Source: Candidatus Methanocorpusculum equi (GTDB taxonomy: Archaea > Halobacteriota > Methanomicrobia > Methanomicrobiales > Methanocorpusculaceae). From it: DNA of 5,915 nt. How positions within the stretch are numbered: position 1 is the stretch's first letter; every line of letters starts with the position of its first letter. A model generated the notes under the pieces. The model saw only the letters and a list, made by a program, of their open reading frames with translations. It made no database searches and was not told where the DNA came from. Shown here piece by piece: positions 1 through 5,839 of the stretch. The stretch is from the NCBI GenBank assembly GCA_018065685.1, contig JAGHSU010000084.1, forward strand, positions 1-5,915. The letters are read 5' to 3'. A program made the position numbers and the translations under genes.

Positions 1-41
1 ACGCAGAGCACCACGAGTGCAGATGCAGGAAGGTGAACTGA
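1..41 (+). CDS. C-terminal end of an upstream gene (partial), possibly the NfnA/SudB-type partner subunit
   Basis: Reading from base 3, the codons give AEHHECRCRKVN followed by TGA at 39-41, one base before the next start codon. The short polar tail rich in His and Cys resembles, from memory, the C-termini of some ferredoxin-NADP reductase beta (NfnA/SudB) subunits. These are often encoded directly upstream of the GltA-like subunit found here. A competing reading from base 1 gives TQSTTSADAGR and stops at TGA 34-36, so the frame is not certain. The product assignment is inference from gene order and cannot be proved from 13 codons. Confidence 0.35.
   Translation, partial: AEHHECRCRKVN
31..36 (+). 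promoter_or_regulatory. Shine-Dalgarno site of the GltA-like gene
   Basis: AGGTGA is an excellent match to the anti-Shine-Dalgarno end of archaeal 16S rRNA and lies 6 nt before the ATG at 43. It decides that start, since an in-frame TGA at 34-36 rules out any longer protein. The site overlaps the end of the upstream reading frame, as is common in coupled operons. Confidence 0.75.
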
Positions 42-42
42 G

Positions 43-1380
43 ATGGACAGAGATGCAGCAGACCGCCTGCGCGACTTTAAGGAGGTTGACACCGGATTTA
101 CTGCAGATGAGGCAGTAGCCGAGGCAAAGCGCTGTCTTCAGTGCAAAAAGCCCCTCTGTATTGCAGGCTGCCCGGTAAATATCGATATCCCCGCCTTTAT
201 CAAAGAGATTGCCGAAGGATACTTTAAAAACGCCGCGGCAGTCATCAAAAAGGACAATATGCTTCCTGCAGTCTGCGGACGCGTATGCCCGCAGGAGACA
301 CAGTGTCAGGGTGCCTGTATCCTTTCAAAGAAAGGATACCCGATCTCCATCGGATACCTGGAGCGCTTCGCAGCAGACAATGCCGCAGAAGAAGAGACTC
401 CGGAAAAGGCAGAACCAACCGGAAAACACGTCGCGGTTGTCGGCTCCGGCCCGGCAGGACTTACCGCTGCCGCAGAACTCTCCCGTATGGGTCATGCGGT
501 GACCGTCTTTGAGTCGCTCCACGAGGCAGGGGGCGTTCTTATGTACGGAATCCCCGCCTTCCGTCTGCCCAAGGATATTGTCCAAAAGGATATCGCCGCG
601 GTAGAAGCACTCGGCGCGGAGATTAAGACCAACCATATTGCAGGACGCTCTGTCCCGGTCGCCGAACTGCTCTCCTATGATGCGGTGTTTCTCGGAACCG
701 GTGCAGGTCTTCCCTACTTTATGGGAATCGAAGGAGAAAACCTCCCGGGCGTTTACTCGGCAAACGAGTATCTGACAAGAATCAATCTGATGGGAGCCGA
801 CCGGTTCCCGGCACAGGACACCCCGGTAAAGCTCGGCCTCAAAGTGGTTGTCGTGGGCGGCGGAAATGTGGCAATGGATGCCGCACGTGTCGCACGGCGC
901 ACCGGTGCTGATGTCACCCTGATGTACCGCAGAAGCGAAAAGGACATGCCTGCCCGTCTCGATGAGGTCCGCCACGCAAAAGAAGAAGGAGTACACTTTA
1001 TGACAGAGACAAATCCGGTAAAGTTCCTCGGAGAAAACAATGCGGTCTCCGGCGTCGAAGCGGTTAAAATGCAGCTCGGAGACGCAGGAGCAGACGGCAG
1101 AAGCACATTCTCGGTCATTGGGGGAAGCAACTTCACCGTCCCCGCCGATGTTGTGGTAGTCGCCATCGGACAGGGGCCGAACCCGCTTCTTCTGCGGATG
1201 CTCCCGGGTCTTACGCTGAACAAAAACGGAAGCATTGCAGTTGATGAGAACGGCAAGACCAGCATCCCCAATGTCTATGCAGGAGGAGATGCGGCAACAG
1301 GGGCTGCCACAGTCATTCTTTCCATGGGCACCGCAAAGAAAGCGGCAAAAGCCATCGATGCAGCACTGCGGGGAGCGTAA
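43..1380 (+). CDS. gltA: GltA/SudA-type NAD(P)H-dependent flavoprotein with two 4Fe-4S clusters
   Basis: The 445-residue cytoplasmic oxidoreductase is close to the usual family length (about 450-475). Its N-terminal double-cluster domain (about 10-115) has cysteines C31, C34, C39, C43 and C78, C82, C88, C92. An FAD Rossmann motif VVGSGPAG lies at 131-138, and the FAD-linked segment GGVLMYGIPAFRLPK at 162-176. An NAD(P)H Rossmann motif VVGGGNVAMDAARVARR lies at 269-285, with YRR at 294-296. A C-terminal FAD motif, YAGGDAATG, lies near 412-420. The glutaminase and FMN glutamate-synthase domains are absent, so it is an electron-transfer module. It would either feed a separate glutamate synthase or act as the SudA/NfnB large subunit of an NADH-dependent ferredoxin:NADP oxidoreductase. 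Such proteins are usually annotated 'glutamate synthase (NADPH), homotetrameric'. The preceding partial frame slightly favours the Nfn/Sud reading. ATG 43 is fixed by a strong Shine-Dalgarno site and an upstream in-frame stop. Family certain, exact role open. Confidence 0.93.
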   Translation: MDRDAADRLRDFKEVDTGFTADEAVAEAKRCLQCKKPLCIAGCPVNIDIPAFIKEIAEGYFKNAAAVIKKDNMLPAVCGRVCPQETQCQGACILSKKGYPISIGYLERFAADNAAEEETPEKAEPTGKHVAVVGSGPAGLTAAAELSRMGHAVTVFESLHEAGGVLMYGIPAFRLPKDIVQKDIAAVEALGAEIKTNHIAGRSVPVAELLSYDAVFLGTGAGLPYFMGIEGENLPGVYSANEYLTRINLMGADRFPAQDTPVKLGLKVVVVGGGNVAMDAARVARRTGADVTLMYRRSEKDMPARLDEVRHAKEEGVHFMTETNPVKFLGENNAVSGVEAVKMQLGDAGADGRSTFSVIGGSNFTVPADVVVVAIGQGPNPLLLRMLPGLTLNKNGSIAVDENGKTSIPNVYAGGDAATGAATVILSMGTAKKAAKAIDAALRGA

Positions 1381-1392
1381 CGGAGCGGCATC

Positions 1393-2319
1393 ATGAAGTG
1401 TATTGTAACAGGAGGCGCAGGATTCATCGGCTCACATCTGACAGACCTTCTGGTCTCACAGGGGTGCGAGGTTGTTGTCATTGACTCAATGGCTGCCGGA
1501 CGGATGGAAAATCTGAAAAACGTCGACGGAAAGATTACCTTTGTGAAGTGCGACCTGCTTGATGACGGATGGCAGGAGCAGTTCAAAGGAGCAGACCGCG
1601 TCTACCACATAGCAGCAGACCCAGATGTCCGCGGCTCGGCCAGAAAGTCACGCGAAGTGTACGAGAACAATGTAACAGCCACTGTCCGTGTGCTTGAAGC
1701 AATGAAGGAGTACGATGTAAAAGAGATCGTCTTTACCTCGACCTCGACGGTCTACGGCGAGGCCTCAGTTATCCCGACTCCTGAAACATACTCTCCGATG
1801 GTCCCGATTTCCATCTATGCGGCATCCAAACTCGCCTGCGAAGCAATGATTTCCGCATATGCCGCAACCTACGGCTGGCATGCATGGGTGTACCGGTTTG
1901 CAAACATCATCGGTGCCCGCAGCACCCACGGTGTTATCTATGACTTCGTGCAGAAACTGCGTGCAAACCCGAAGGAGCTGGAGATTTTAGGCGACGGAAC
2001 ACAGGCAAAATCCTACCTGTCAGTCGGAGAGTGTGTAAACGCTGTGGTGTTTGCACCGACCATCTCCCATGACACCTTCAACTTCTTTAACATCGGCTCC
2101 GAGGACTGGGTGACGGTAAAACGCATCGCTGAACTCGTGGTAGAAGAGATGGGCTTATCCGGTGTCTCGTTTAAATTCACCGGCGGCGACCGCGGCTGGG
2201 TAGGAGACGTTCCGAAGATGCAGCTTTCGGTCGACAAGCTCAAATCCTTTGGCTGGAATCCGAAGAGCTCCTCGGAGGATGCAGTAAGAGCCGCCATCAG
2301 GGCGACTCTCGAAGAGTAA
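1393..2319 (+). CDS. GalE-like NAD-dependent epimerase/dehydratase (extended SDR)
   Basis: The 308-residue protein is typical in length for archaeal GalE-like enzymes (about 300-330), which interconvert nucleotide sugars for surface polysaccharide or glycoprotein. The NAD-binding motif TGGAGFIGSH is at 6-15, with D31 at the end of beta-2 favouring NAD over NADP. The catalytic triad is visible as T117 in FTSTSTVYGE (114-123), Y142 and K146 in YAASK. RFANIIGARSTHGVI and LGDGTQAKSYLSV are the substrate-side segments usual in this group. The substrate (UDP-Glc/Gal, a GlcNAc form, or a dehydratase substrate) cannot be read from sequence. ATG 1393 follows the previous stop by 12 nt, with a modest GGAG at 1382-1385. 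No other sugar gene is nearby, so its place between a redox gene and tRNA-thiolation genes looks like operon packing rather than shared function. Confidence 0.9.
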   Translation: MKCIVTGGAGFIGSHLTDLLVSQGCEVVVIDSMAAGRMENLKNVDGKITFVKCDLLDDGWQEQFKGADRVYHIAADPDVRGSARKSREVYENNVTATVRVLEAMKEYDVKEIVFTSTSTVYGEASVIPTPETYSPMVPISIYAASKLACEAMISAYAATYGWHAWVYRFANIIGARSTHGVIYDFVQKLRANPKELEILGDGTQAKSYLSVGECVNAVVFAPTISHDTFNFFNIGSEDWVTVKRIAELVVEEMGLSGVSFKFTGGDRGWVGDVPKMQLSVDKLKSFGWNPKSSSEDAVRAAIRATLEE

Positions 2320-2342
2320 CTCCCGGTCCTGAGAGATATTGG

Positions 2343-2534
2343 ATGATTACCGCTGTATTTACCGACGGAAGTACGAAAGAAACGGAGGCAGGGACGGTTG
2401 AGTCCGTGCTGCGCTCCCTCGGTCTGAACCCCTACGAGATTCTCGTAACCCGCTGGGACGAGCTTCTGACCGCAGATGAGGAGCTTTCCGACGGGGATAC
2501 GGTGCAGCTGGTATCTATCGTCCACGGCGGGTAA
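2343..2534 (+). CDS. MoaD/ThiS-family ubiquitin-like sulfur carrier (SAMP/TtuB-like)
   Basis: This 63-residue beta-grasp protein ends in VSIVHGG. The exposed C-terminal Gly-Gly is the hallmark of ThiS, MoaD, TtuB and archaeal SAMP proteins, which an E1-like enzyme adenylates and turns into a thiocarboxylate. The pattern DGSTKETEAGTVESVLRSLG, then ILVTR, then LSDGDTVQLV matches the ThiS/MoaD fold. Its gene ends 3 nt before an NcsA/TtuA-type tRNA thiolase, so the likely job is delivering sulfur for 2-thiouridine in tRNA, like TtuB in Thermus or SAMP2 in Haloferax. Thiamine or molybdopterin roles are less likely in this context but not excluded, and SAMP-type proteins may also modify other proteins. 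The E1 enzyme is not in the window. ATG 2343 lies 23 nt after the previous stop and has only a weak purine-rich GAGAGA (2331-2336) upstream. Confidence 0.85.
   Translation: MITAVFTDGSTKETEAGTVESVLRSLGLNPYEILVTRWDELLTADEELSDGDTVQLVSIVHGG
2526..2532 (+). promoter_or_regulatory. Shine-Dalgarno-like site inside the Gly-Gly codons of the sulfur carrier
   Basis: GGCGGGT sits 5 nt before the ATG at 2538. It is made of the GGC GGG codons for the carrier's essential C-terminal glycines plus the T of its TAA stop. It is a partial match to GGAGGT and is the only candidate ribosome binding site for the thiolase, so the two genes are probably translationally coupled. Confidence 0.45.
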
Positions 2535-2537
2535 ACC

Positions 2538-3437
2538 ATGGGAAGATGCAGCATCTGCGGACGCCCTGCGGCATTTGCGGCAGAGGACGGCCCGCTTTGT
2601 GCAAAGCACTTTACGGAATGGTTTGAGAAACGTGTCCGTGAGACCATTCTGAAATACCGGATGGCAGAGCCCGGGATGCGGCTTTGTGTCGGATTTTCCG
2701 GCGGAAAGGACAGCACGGTTCTCTTAACAGTGCTTGCAAAGCTTCTTCCGGAGACAGAACTCATTGCCGTTACGGTGGATGAGGGAATCTCCGGCTACCG
2801 TGACGACACCATAGCCGAGGCGAAGCGGACGGTACAGGCACTTGGTGTCGAACACAGAATCCTTTCATTCCCGGGGTTCTGCGGGAAGACTCTCGATGAA
2901 CTGCTTGAAAAGCATCCGGAGGGGGCATGTTCCGTCTGCGGGACACTGCGGCGCCGCATCCTGAACACGGCTGCCCGTGAGATGGATGCAGACAGAATCG
3001 CCACCGGTCACTGTCTGGATGATGAGGCGCAGTCGATTGTGATGAACTATCTGAGAGGGGACATTACCCGGGTAACCGGACAGTTTAACTCAAACTCTGC
3101 TGACTTTTTTATTCCGCGGATAAAACCGCTCTGCCGTTCGACGGAACGGTCGGTCGTAGCCTACGGTCTTGTAAATAAGCTTCTGCGTCCTCTTCACGAG
3201 TGTCCGTACACAAAGTATGCCCTGCGGCGGGATGTCAGGACGTGGCTCGGGGAACAGGAGTATGAACATCCGGGAACACTTCTGAAGATAGCAGAAGGTC
3301 AGGAGGAGCTGCTCTCCCGTATCCAGGAGAAAAAAGAACCGAAGATGCTGCTCCACCCCTGTGAAATCTGCGGAGAACCCACCGGCAACAGGATATGCGC
3401 GGCGTGTGAGAAACTCAATAAAATTTTAAACGAATAA
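2538..3437 (+). CDS. ncsA: NcsA/TtuA-family tRNA 2-thiouridine synthetase (TIGR00269 type)
   Basis: This 299-residue ATP-dependent tRNA thiolase would activate a tRNA uridine by adenylation and insert sulfur. An N-terminal zinc finger is visible (C4, C7, C21, H24). The PP-loop SGGKDS is at 54-59. C131 and C134 (ACSVCG) plus C222 (HECPY) match the three cysteines that hold the catalytic 4Fe-4S cluster in TtuA, and D161 lies in TGHCLDDEAQS (156-166). A C-terminal zinc finger uses C275, C278, C287 and C290. All family-defining residues are present and the length is normal. The preceding gene encodes a Gly-Gly sulfur carrier, matching the TtuA/TtuB pairing. Whether it modifies U34 of Lys/Glu/Gln tRNAs (NcsA/Ctu1 role) or U54 (TtuA role) cannot be decided here; in a mesophilic methanogen U34 is the more likely target. 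It is the last gene of the string. Confidence 0.93.
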   Translation: MGRCSICGRPAAFAAEDGPLCAKHFTEWFEKRVRETILKYRMAEPGMRLCVGFSGGKDSTVLLTVLAKLLPETELIAVTVDEGISGYRDDTIAEAKRTVQALGVEHRILSFPGFCGKTLDELLEKHPEGACSVCGTLRRRILNTAAREMDADRIATGHCLDDEAQSIVMNYLRGDITRVTGQFNSNSADFFIPRIKPLCRSTERSVVAYGLVNKLLRPLHECPYTKYALRRDVRTWLGEQEYEHPGTLLKIAEGQEELLSRIQEKKEPKMLLHPCEICGEPTGNRICAACEKLNKILNE

Positions 3438-3460
3438 CGTGCTGATTTTCCCAAAAAAGA

Positions 3461-3514
3461 CCGCAAAGAGCGGAGAATGACACCGGCATCCGCCGCAAAA
3501 ACCACTCTGTTTTT
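3461..3514 (+). terminator. Possible terminator of the upstream gene string
   Basis: A 4-bp hairpin, CCGC-AAAGA-GCGG (3461-3473), is followed after some distance by a T5 run at 3510-3514. Archaeal termination often needs little more than an oligo-T tract in the coding strand. The T-run also forms part of a hairpin arm, so it may have a structural role instead. Confidence 0.3.
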
Positions 3515-3570
3515 CTGAAAAAAAGAGAATAAACGAAAGGGATTCGATCCAAATGACCAAGGCGGATGCC
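3485..3570 (+). repeat. Perfect 10-bp inverted repeat enclosing two hairpins; candidate structured RNA
   Basis: GGCATCCGCC at 3485-3494 is the exact reverse complement of GGCGGATGCC at 3561-3570. Within the 66-nt loop, CTCTGTTTTT (3505-3514) pairs with AAAAAAAGAG (3518-3527) around a CTG loop, with one G-A mismatch. GGAT (3540-3543) pairs with ATCC (3547-3550) around TCG. Together they would form a three-way junction with A-rich linkers. I match it to no known RNA family. Confidence 0.45.
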
Positions 3571-3622
3571 TGCTTTGCTATTGCCGTATCATCTCCTCTG
3601 CTCTGCCGCCAAACCAGCAGTC

Positions 3623-3631
3623 TTAATATAA
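3623..3631 (+). promoter_or_regulatory. TATA-like promoter element for the permease-ATPase operon
   Basis: TTAATATAA begins the AT-rich block and lies about 50 nt before the permease ATG. An archaeal start site about 25 nt downstream (near 3653) would leave a leader of roughly 28 nt that still includes the ribosome binding site. No clear BRE is seen upstream. Other AT-rich candidates overlap, for example near 3645-3652, so the position is tentative. Confidence 0.45.
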
Positions 3632-3664
3632 CTCAAAATAAATGTATTAAAACAAATAAATTGA

Positions 3665-3671
3665 AGGTTAT
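3665..3671 (+). promoter_or_regulatory. Shine-Dalgarno site of the permease gene
   Basis: AGGTTAT differs from AGGTGAT by one base and ends 9 nt before ATG 3681. An ATG at 3670-3672 overlaps its end but is followed at once by TAA, so it cannot be the permease start. Confidence 0.5.
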
Positions 3672-3680
3672 GTAATATTA

Positions 3681-4628
3681 ATGTTAAAACATCCTGTCTC
3701 TCTGCTTCCACTCCTCCTCATAATTCTCACTGCCTCCGCCGGACTTTCGCTTTTCATCGGCGTATCAGGTACTGAACTGTTCTCCTATACTCCGGAGCTG
3801 CTTCACAAACTCCTGATAGATGTGAGACTTCCGCGTATCCTCGGCGCTGCTATCGTAGGTGCAGGACTTGCTGCTGCAGGATGTGTGATGCAGGGGATTT
3901 TCAGAAACCCGATGGCGGACCCGTACCTTCTCGGAACAAGTGCAGGCGGGTCGCTTGGGGCCGCATTTTCGATTGTGACACTCGGCGGACTCCTGCAGCC
4001 GGTCTTTGCCTTCATAGGGTCTCTCGGGTCAACGGTTCTTGTCTATTTTGCATCGAGACGCAACGGAAGAGTTGCTGTTGAAACCCTGCTTCTGACGGGT
4101 ATTGCGGTCTCCCTTCTCTTCTCCGCCGTCCTATCATTTCTTATCTACAGCGCCGGAAGCAACATAAAACAGATTATGTTCTTTACGATGGGAGGCTTCT
4201 GGAATGTGTACTGGAATGATGTGCTGCTTGGTCTTTTCATCCTCGGGGCATCTCTTGTTCTCTTCATCTTTTCACGTGACCTGAATGTCTTGTCGCTTGG
4301 TGAAGAGGAGGCGGTACACCTTGGAATCTCCACGGAAAGAACCAAACGCATTCTTCTTCTCATCTCCGCATTTATCACCGCTATTGCGGTCTCGATTGCC
4401 GGGTGCATCGGGTTTGTGGGACTTATCATCCCGCACATCATACGCCTGTTAACCGGCCCCGACCACAGAATCCTTCTTCCGGCATCGATGCTTGCGGGAG
4501 CCGTCCTTCTGGTGCTCGCAGACACCCTGTCACGGTCTCTTCCGACCGAGCTTCCGGTAGGTATCATAACAGCAGTCCTCGGAGCTCCCTTCTTCATCTA
4601 TCTTTTACGCAGGAGGACGAAGGTATGA
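3681..4628 (+). CDS. btuC: FecCD/BtuC-family ABC transporter permease (probable corrinoid or iron-chelate importer)
   Basis: The 315-residue, very hydrophobic membrane protein is a little shorter than the usual 320-350. It forms the channel of a type II ABC importer, probably as a homodimer with about ten membrane helices each. The first helix spans about residues 7-28. The family signature RLPRILGAAIVGAGLAAAG (49-67), continuing as MQGIFRNPMADPYLLGTSAG (70-89), is intact. The segment LSLGEEEAVHLGIS (about 205-218) and GFVGLIIPHIIR (244-255) are the family's cytoplasmic coupling region and following conserved helix. The C-terminus PTELPVGIITAVLGAPFFIYLLRRR is typical. The permease family covers cobalamin, haem, ferric siderophores and other metal chelates. 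Cobalamin or another corrinoid is favoured only by the partner ATPase's extra domain and by methanogen need for corrinoids. The stop overlaps the ATPase start as ATGA. No periplasmic-type binding protein is adjacent. Confidence 0.9.
   Translation: MLKHPVSLLPLLLIILTASAGLSLFIGVSGTELFSYTPELLHKLLIDVRLPRILGAAIVGAGLAAAGCVMQGIFRNPMADPYLLGTSAGGSLGAAFSIVTLGGLLQPVFAFIGSLGSTVLVYFASRRNGRVAVETLLLTGIAVSLLFSAVLSFLIYSAGSNIKQIMFFTMGGFWNVYWNDVLLGLFILGASLVLFIFSRDLNVLSLGEEEAVHLGISTERTKRILLLISAFITAIAVSIAGCIGFVGLIIPHIIRLLTGPDHRILLPASMLAGAVLLVLADTLSRSLPTELPVGIITAVLGAPFFIYLLRRRTKV
4611..4616 (+). promoter_or_regulatory. Shine-Dalgarno site that fixes the ATPase start
   Basis: AGGAGG lies 8 nt before ATG 4625, within the last codons of the permease. 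It shows that the ATPase starts at 4625 and not at the upstream in-frame ATG 4403. Confidence 0.8.
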
Positions 4629-5839
4629 GCTGTATTGATGTCCGCGGCATTACCGTAGGCTACGGAGAGCATACAGTTATCAGAGATCTTTCGCTTTCCG
4701 TTGAGAGAGGAGAGTTTGTCGGAATCCTCGGGCCGAACGGGTGTGGAAAGACGACGCTTCTCAGGTCAATGACGAGGATTTTAAAGCCGGATGCCGGAAC
4801 AGTTCTTATCGAGGGAAAGGAGCTCGGCTCATATGATGCAAAGGAGTTTGCAAAGCTTGTGGGCTGTGTCAATCAGGCAACAGATACCGCATTTTCCTTT
4901 CAGGTAAAGGATATCGTGATGATGGGGCGGCACCCGTATGCGGGAGAACTCAGACCCCTGACGGAGGAGGATCTGAAGATTGTGGATGAGGCGATGCGCT
5001 TTACGCAGGTAAACCACCTCAAAGACCGGCTTATAACAGAGCTTTCCGGCGGTGAGCGGCAGCGTGTTTTGATTTCGAAGACCATTGCCCAGCAGCCGAA
5101 GATTCTTCTGCTCGATGAACCTACAAACCACCTCGATGTCTGCCACCAGATTGAGATTTTACAGATGCTTAAAAGTCTTACACCGGAGATTACCGTTGTG
5201 TGTGTGCTCCATGATTTAAATCTGGCATCAACGTTCTGCGACCGGCTCGTGTTAATGGACAAGGGCTGCATTAAAGCAGCGGGGACTCCTTCAGAGGTGC
5301 TTACCCCGAAGATGGTCTATGACACATTCTCGGTCCGGATGATTATATCTCCCCACCCGCTGACGGGTAAACCCTATCTTGTCCCCGAGTACGGGGTGTT
5401 TTCAAATCCGGGTTCAAAGCGTATCCATGTCATCTCCGGTGGAGGGTCGGGGACGGAGCTGTTCTATGCGTTTGTCCTCCGGGGTTTTGCGGTCTCTGCC
5501 GGTGTATTGTCCCTGAATGATTCGGATGCGGCAGCGGCACAGACGCTTGGAATCCGCGGGGTGTTTGAGCCGCCGTTTGCTGCGGTGAGCAGTGAGTCTG
5601 CCGCAAAGATGCGTGAACTGATAGATGATTCAGATGCAGTGGTTCTTGCCGGAATGCCTGTTGGTCCCGGAAATCTGGAGAATCTTTCGGTGCTGCTGGA
5701 TGTAAAAAAGCCGGTGTATATCTTAGGTTCTGTGACGGATTTTGCCGGTGGGCGTGCAAAGACTTTATGTGATGAGCTGGTACGGAGCGGGGCAAAAACT
5801 GCAGAAAGTCTTCCGGAACTCGTGAAGATGATTCAGTAA
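4625..5839 (+). CDS. btuD: ABC transporter ATP-binding protein with extra C-terminal domain (BtuD/FecE-like)
   Basis: This 404-residue cytoplasmic ATPase would drive the adjacent permease. Residues 1-256 form a complete FecE/BtuD-type nucleotide-binding domain: Walker A GPNGCGKTT (36-44), Q-loop Q84, signature LSGGE (140-144), Walker B LLLDEP (161-166), D-loop HLD (169-171) and switch H196. Ordinary family members stop near 250-260 residues. This one continues with about 145 residues of Rossmann-like alternation: HVISGGGSG (268-276), LNDSD (297-301), EPPF (315-318), VVLAGMPVGPGNLENL (339-354) and YILG further on. From memory, halobacterial BtuD proteins of about 400 residues carry a similar tail, which supports a cobalamin or corrinoid substrate; iron chelate or haem remain possible. 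ATG 4625 is chosen because it follows AGGAGG and overlaps the permease stop in ATGA. An upstream in-frame ATG at 4403 would only add 74 out-of-frame permease codons. Confidence 0.92.
   Translation: MSCIDVRGITVGYGEHTVIRDLSLSVERGEFVGILGPNGCGKTTLLRSMTRILKPDAGTVLIEGKELGSYDAKEFAKLVGCVNQATDTAFSFQVKDIVMMGRHPYAGELRPLTEEDLKIVDEAMRFTQVNHLKDRLITELSGGERQRVLISKTIAQQPKILLLDEPTNHLDVCHQIEILQMLKSLTPEITVVCVLHDLNLASTFCDRLVLMDKGCIKAAGTPSEVLTPKMVYDTFSVRMIISPHPLTGKPYLVPEYGVFSNPGSKRIHVISGGGSGTELFYAFVLRGFAVSAGVLSLNDSDAAAAQTLGIRGVFEPPFAAVSSESAAKMRELIDDSDAVVLAGMPVGPGNLENLSVLLDVKKPVYILGSVTDFAGGRAKTLCDELVRSGAKTAESLPELVKMIQ

Larger units (their letters stand above)
3438..3680. other. 243-nt intergenic region: terminator, inverted repeat, AT-rich promoter
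   Basis: No recognisable protein gene lies here. From left to right there is a small CCGC-AAAGA-GCGG hairpin (3461-3473), a long inverted repeat enclosing two hairpins (3485-3570), a pyrimidine-rich stretch (3571-3621), and a strongly AT-rich block (3622-3680) leading into the permease gene. A 40-codon ORF (3553-3675) spans the second half but has no protein-like features. Confidence 0.8.

Noticed and set aside
325..996. Long minus-strand ORF (223 codons) opposite the GltA-like gene
   Set aside because: It lies wholly within a well-supported gene, has no recognisable domain, and arises from the codon bias of the opposite strand.
3515..3540. Hammerhead-like CTGA and CGAAA segments
   Set aside because: The core needs CUGANGA and GAAA flanking stem II plus a cleavage site. 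Here CTGAAAA lacks the GA and the required stems are absent.
3539..3550. GGGATTCGATCC resembling a tRNA T-arm
   Set aside because: The stem and loop lengths are wrong and no acceptor, D or anticodon arm can be drawn around it.
3438..3680. Cobalamin riboswitch upstream of the permease
   Set aside because: No B12-box-like GCCACTG or the other conserved core segments could be found.
4145..4597. Minus-strand ORF of 150 codons opposite the permease
   Set aside because: Low-complexity Arg/Met/Ser-rich translation with no domain; the permease on the other strand is fully conserved.
4403..4624. N-terminal extension of the ATPase from ATG 4403
   Set aside because: It is out-of-frame permease sequence rich in Arg/Pro/Ser. 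ATG 4625 has AGGAGG at 8 nt and gives the normal ABC ATPase N-terminus.
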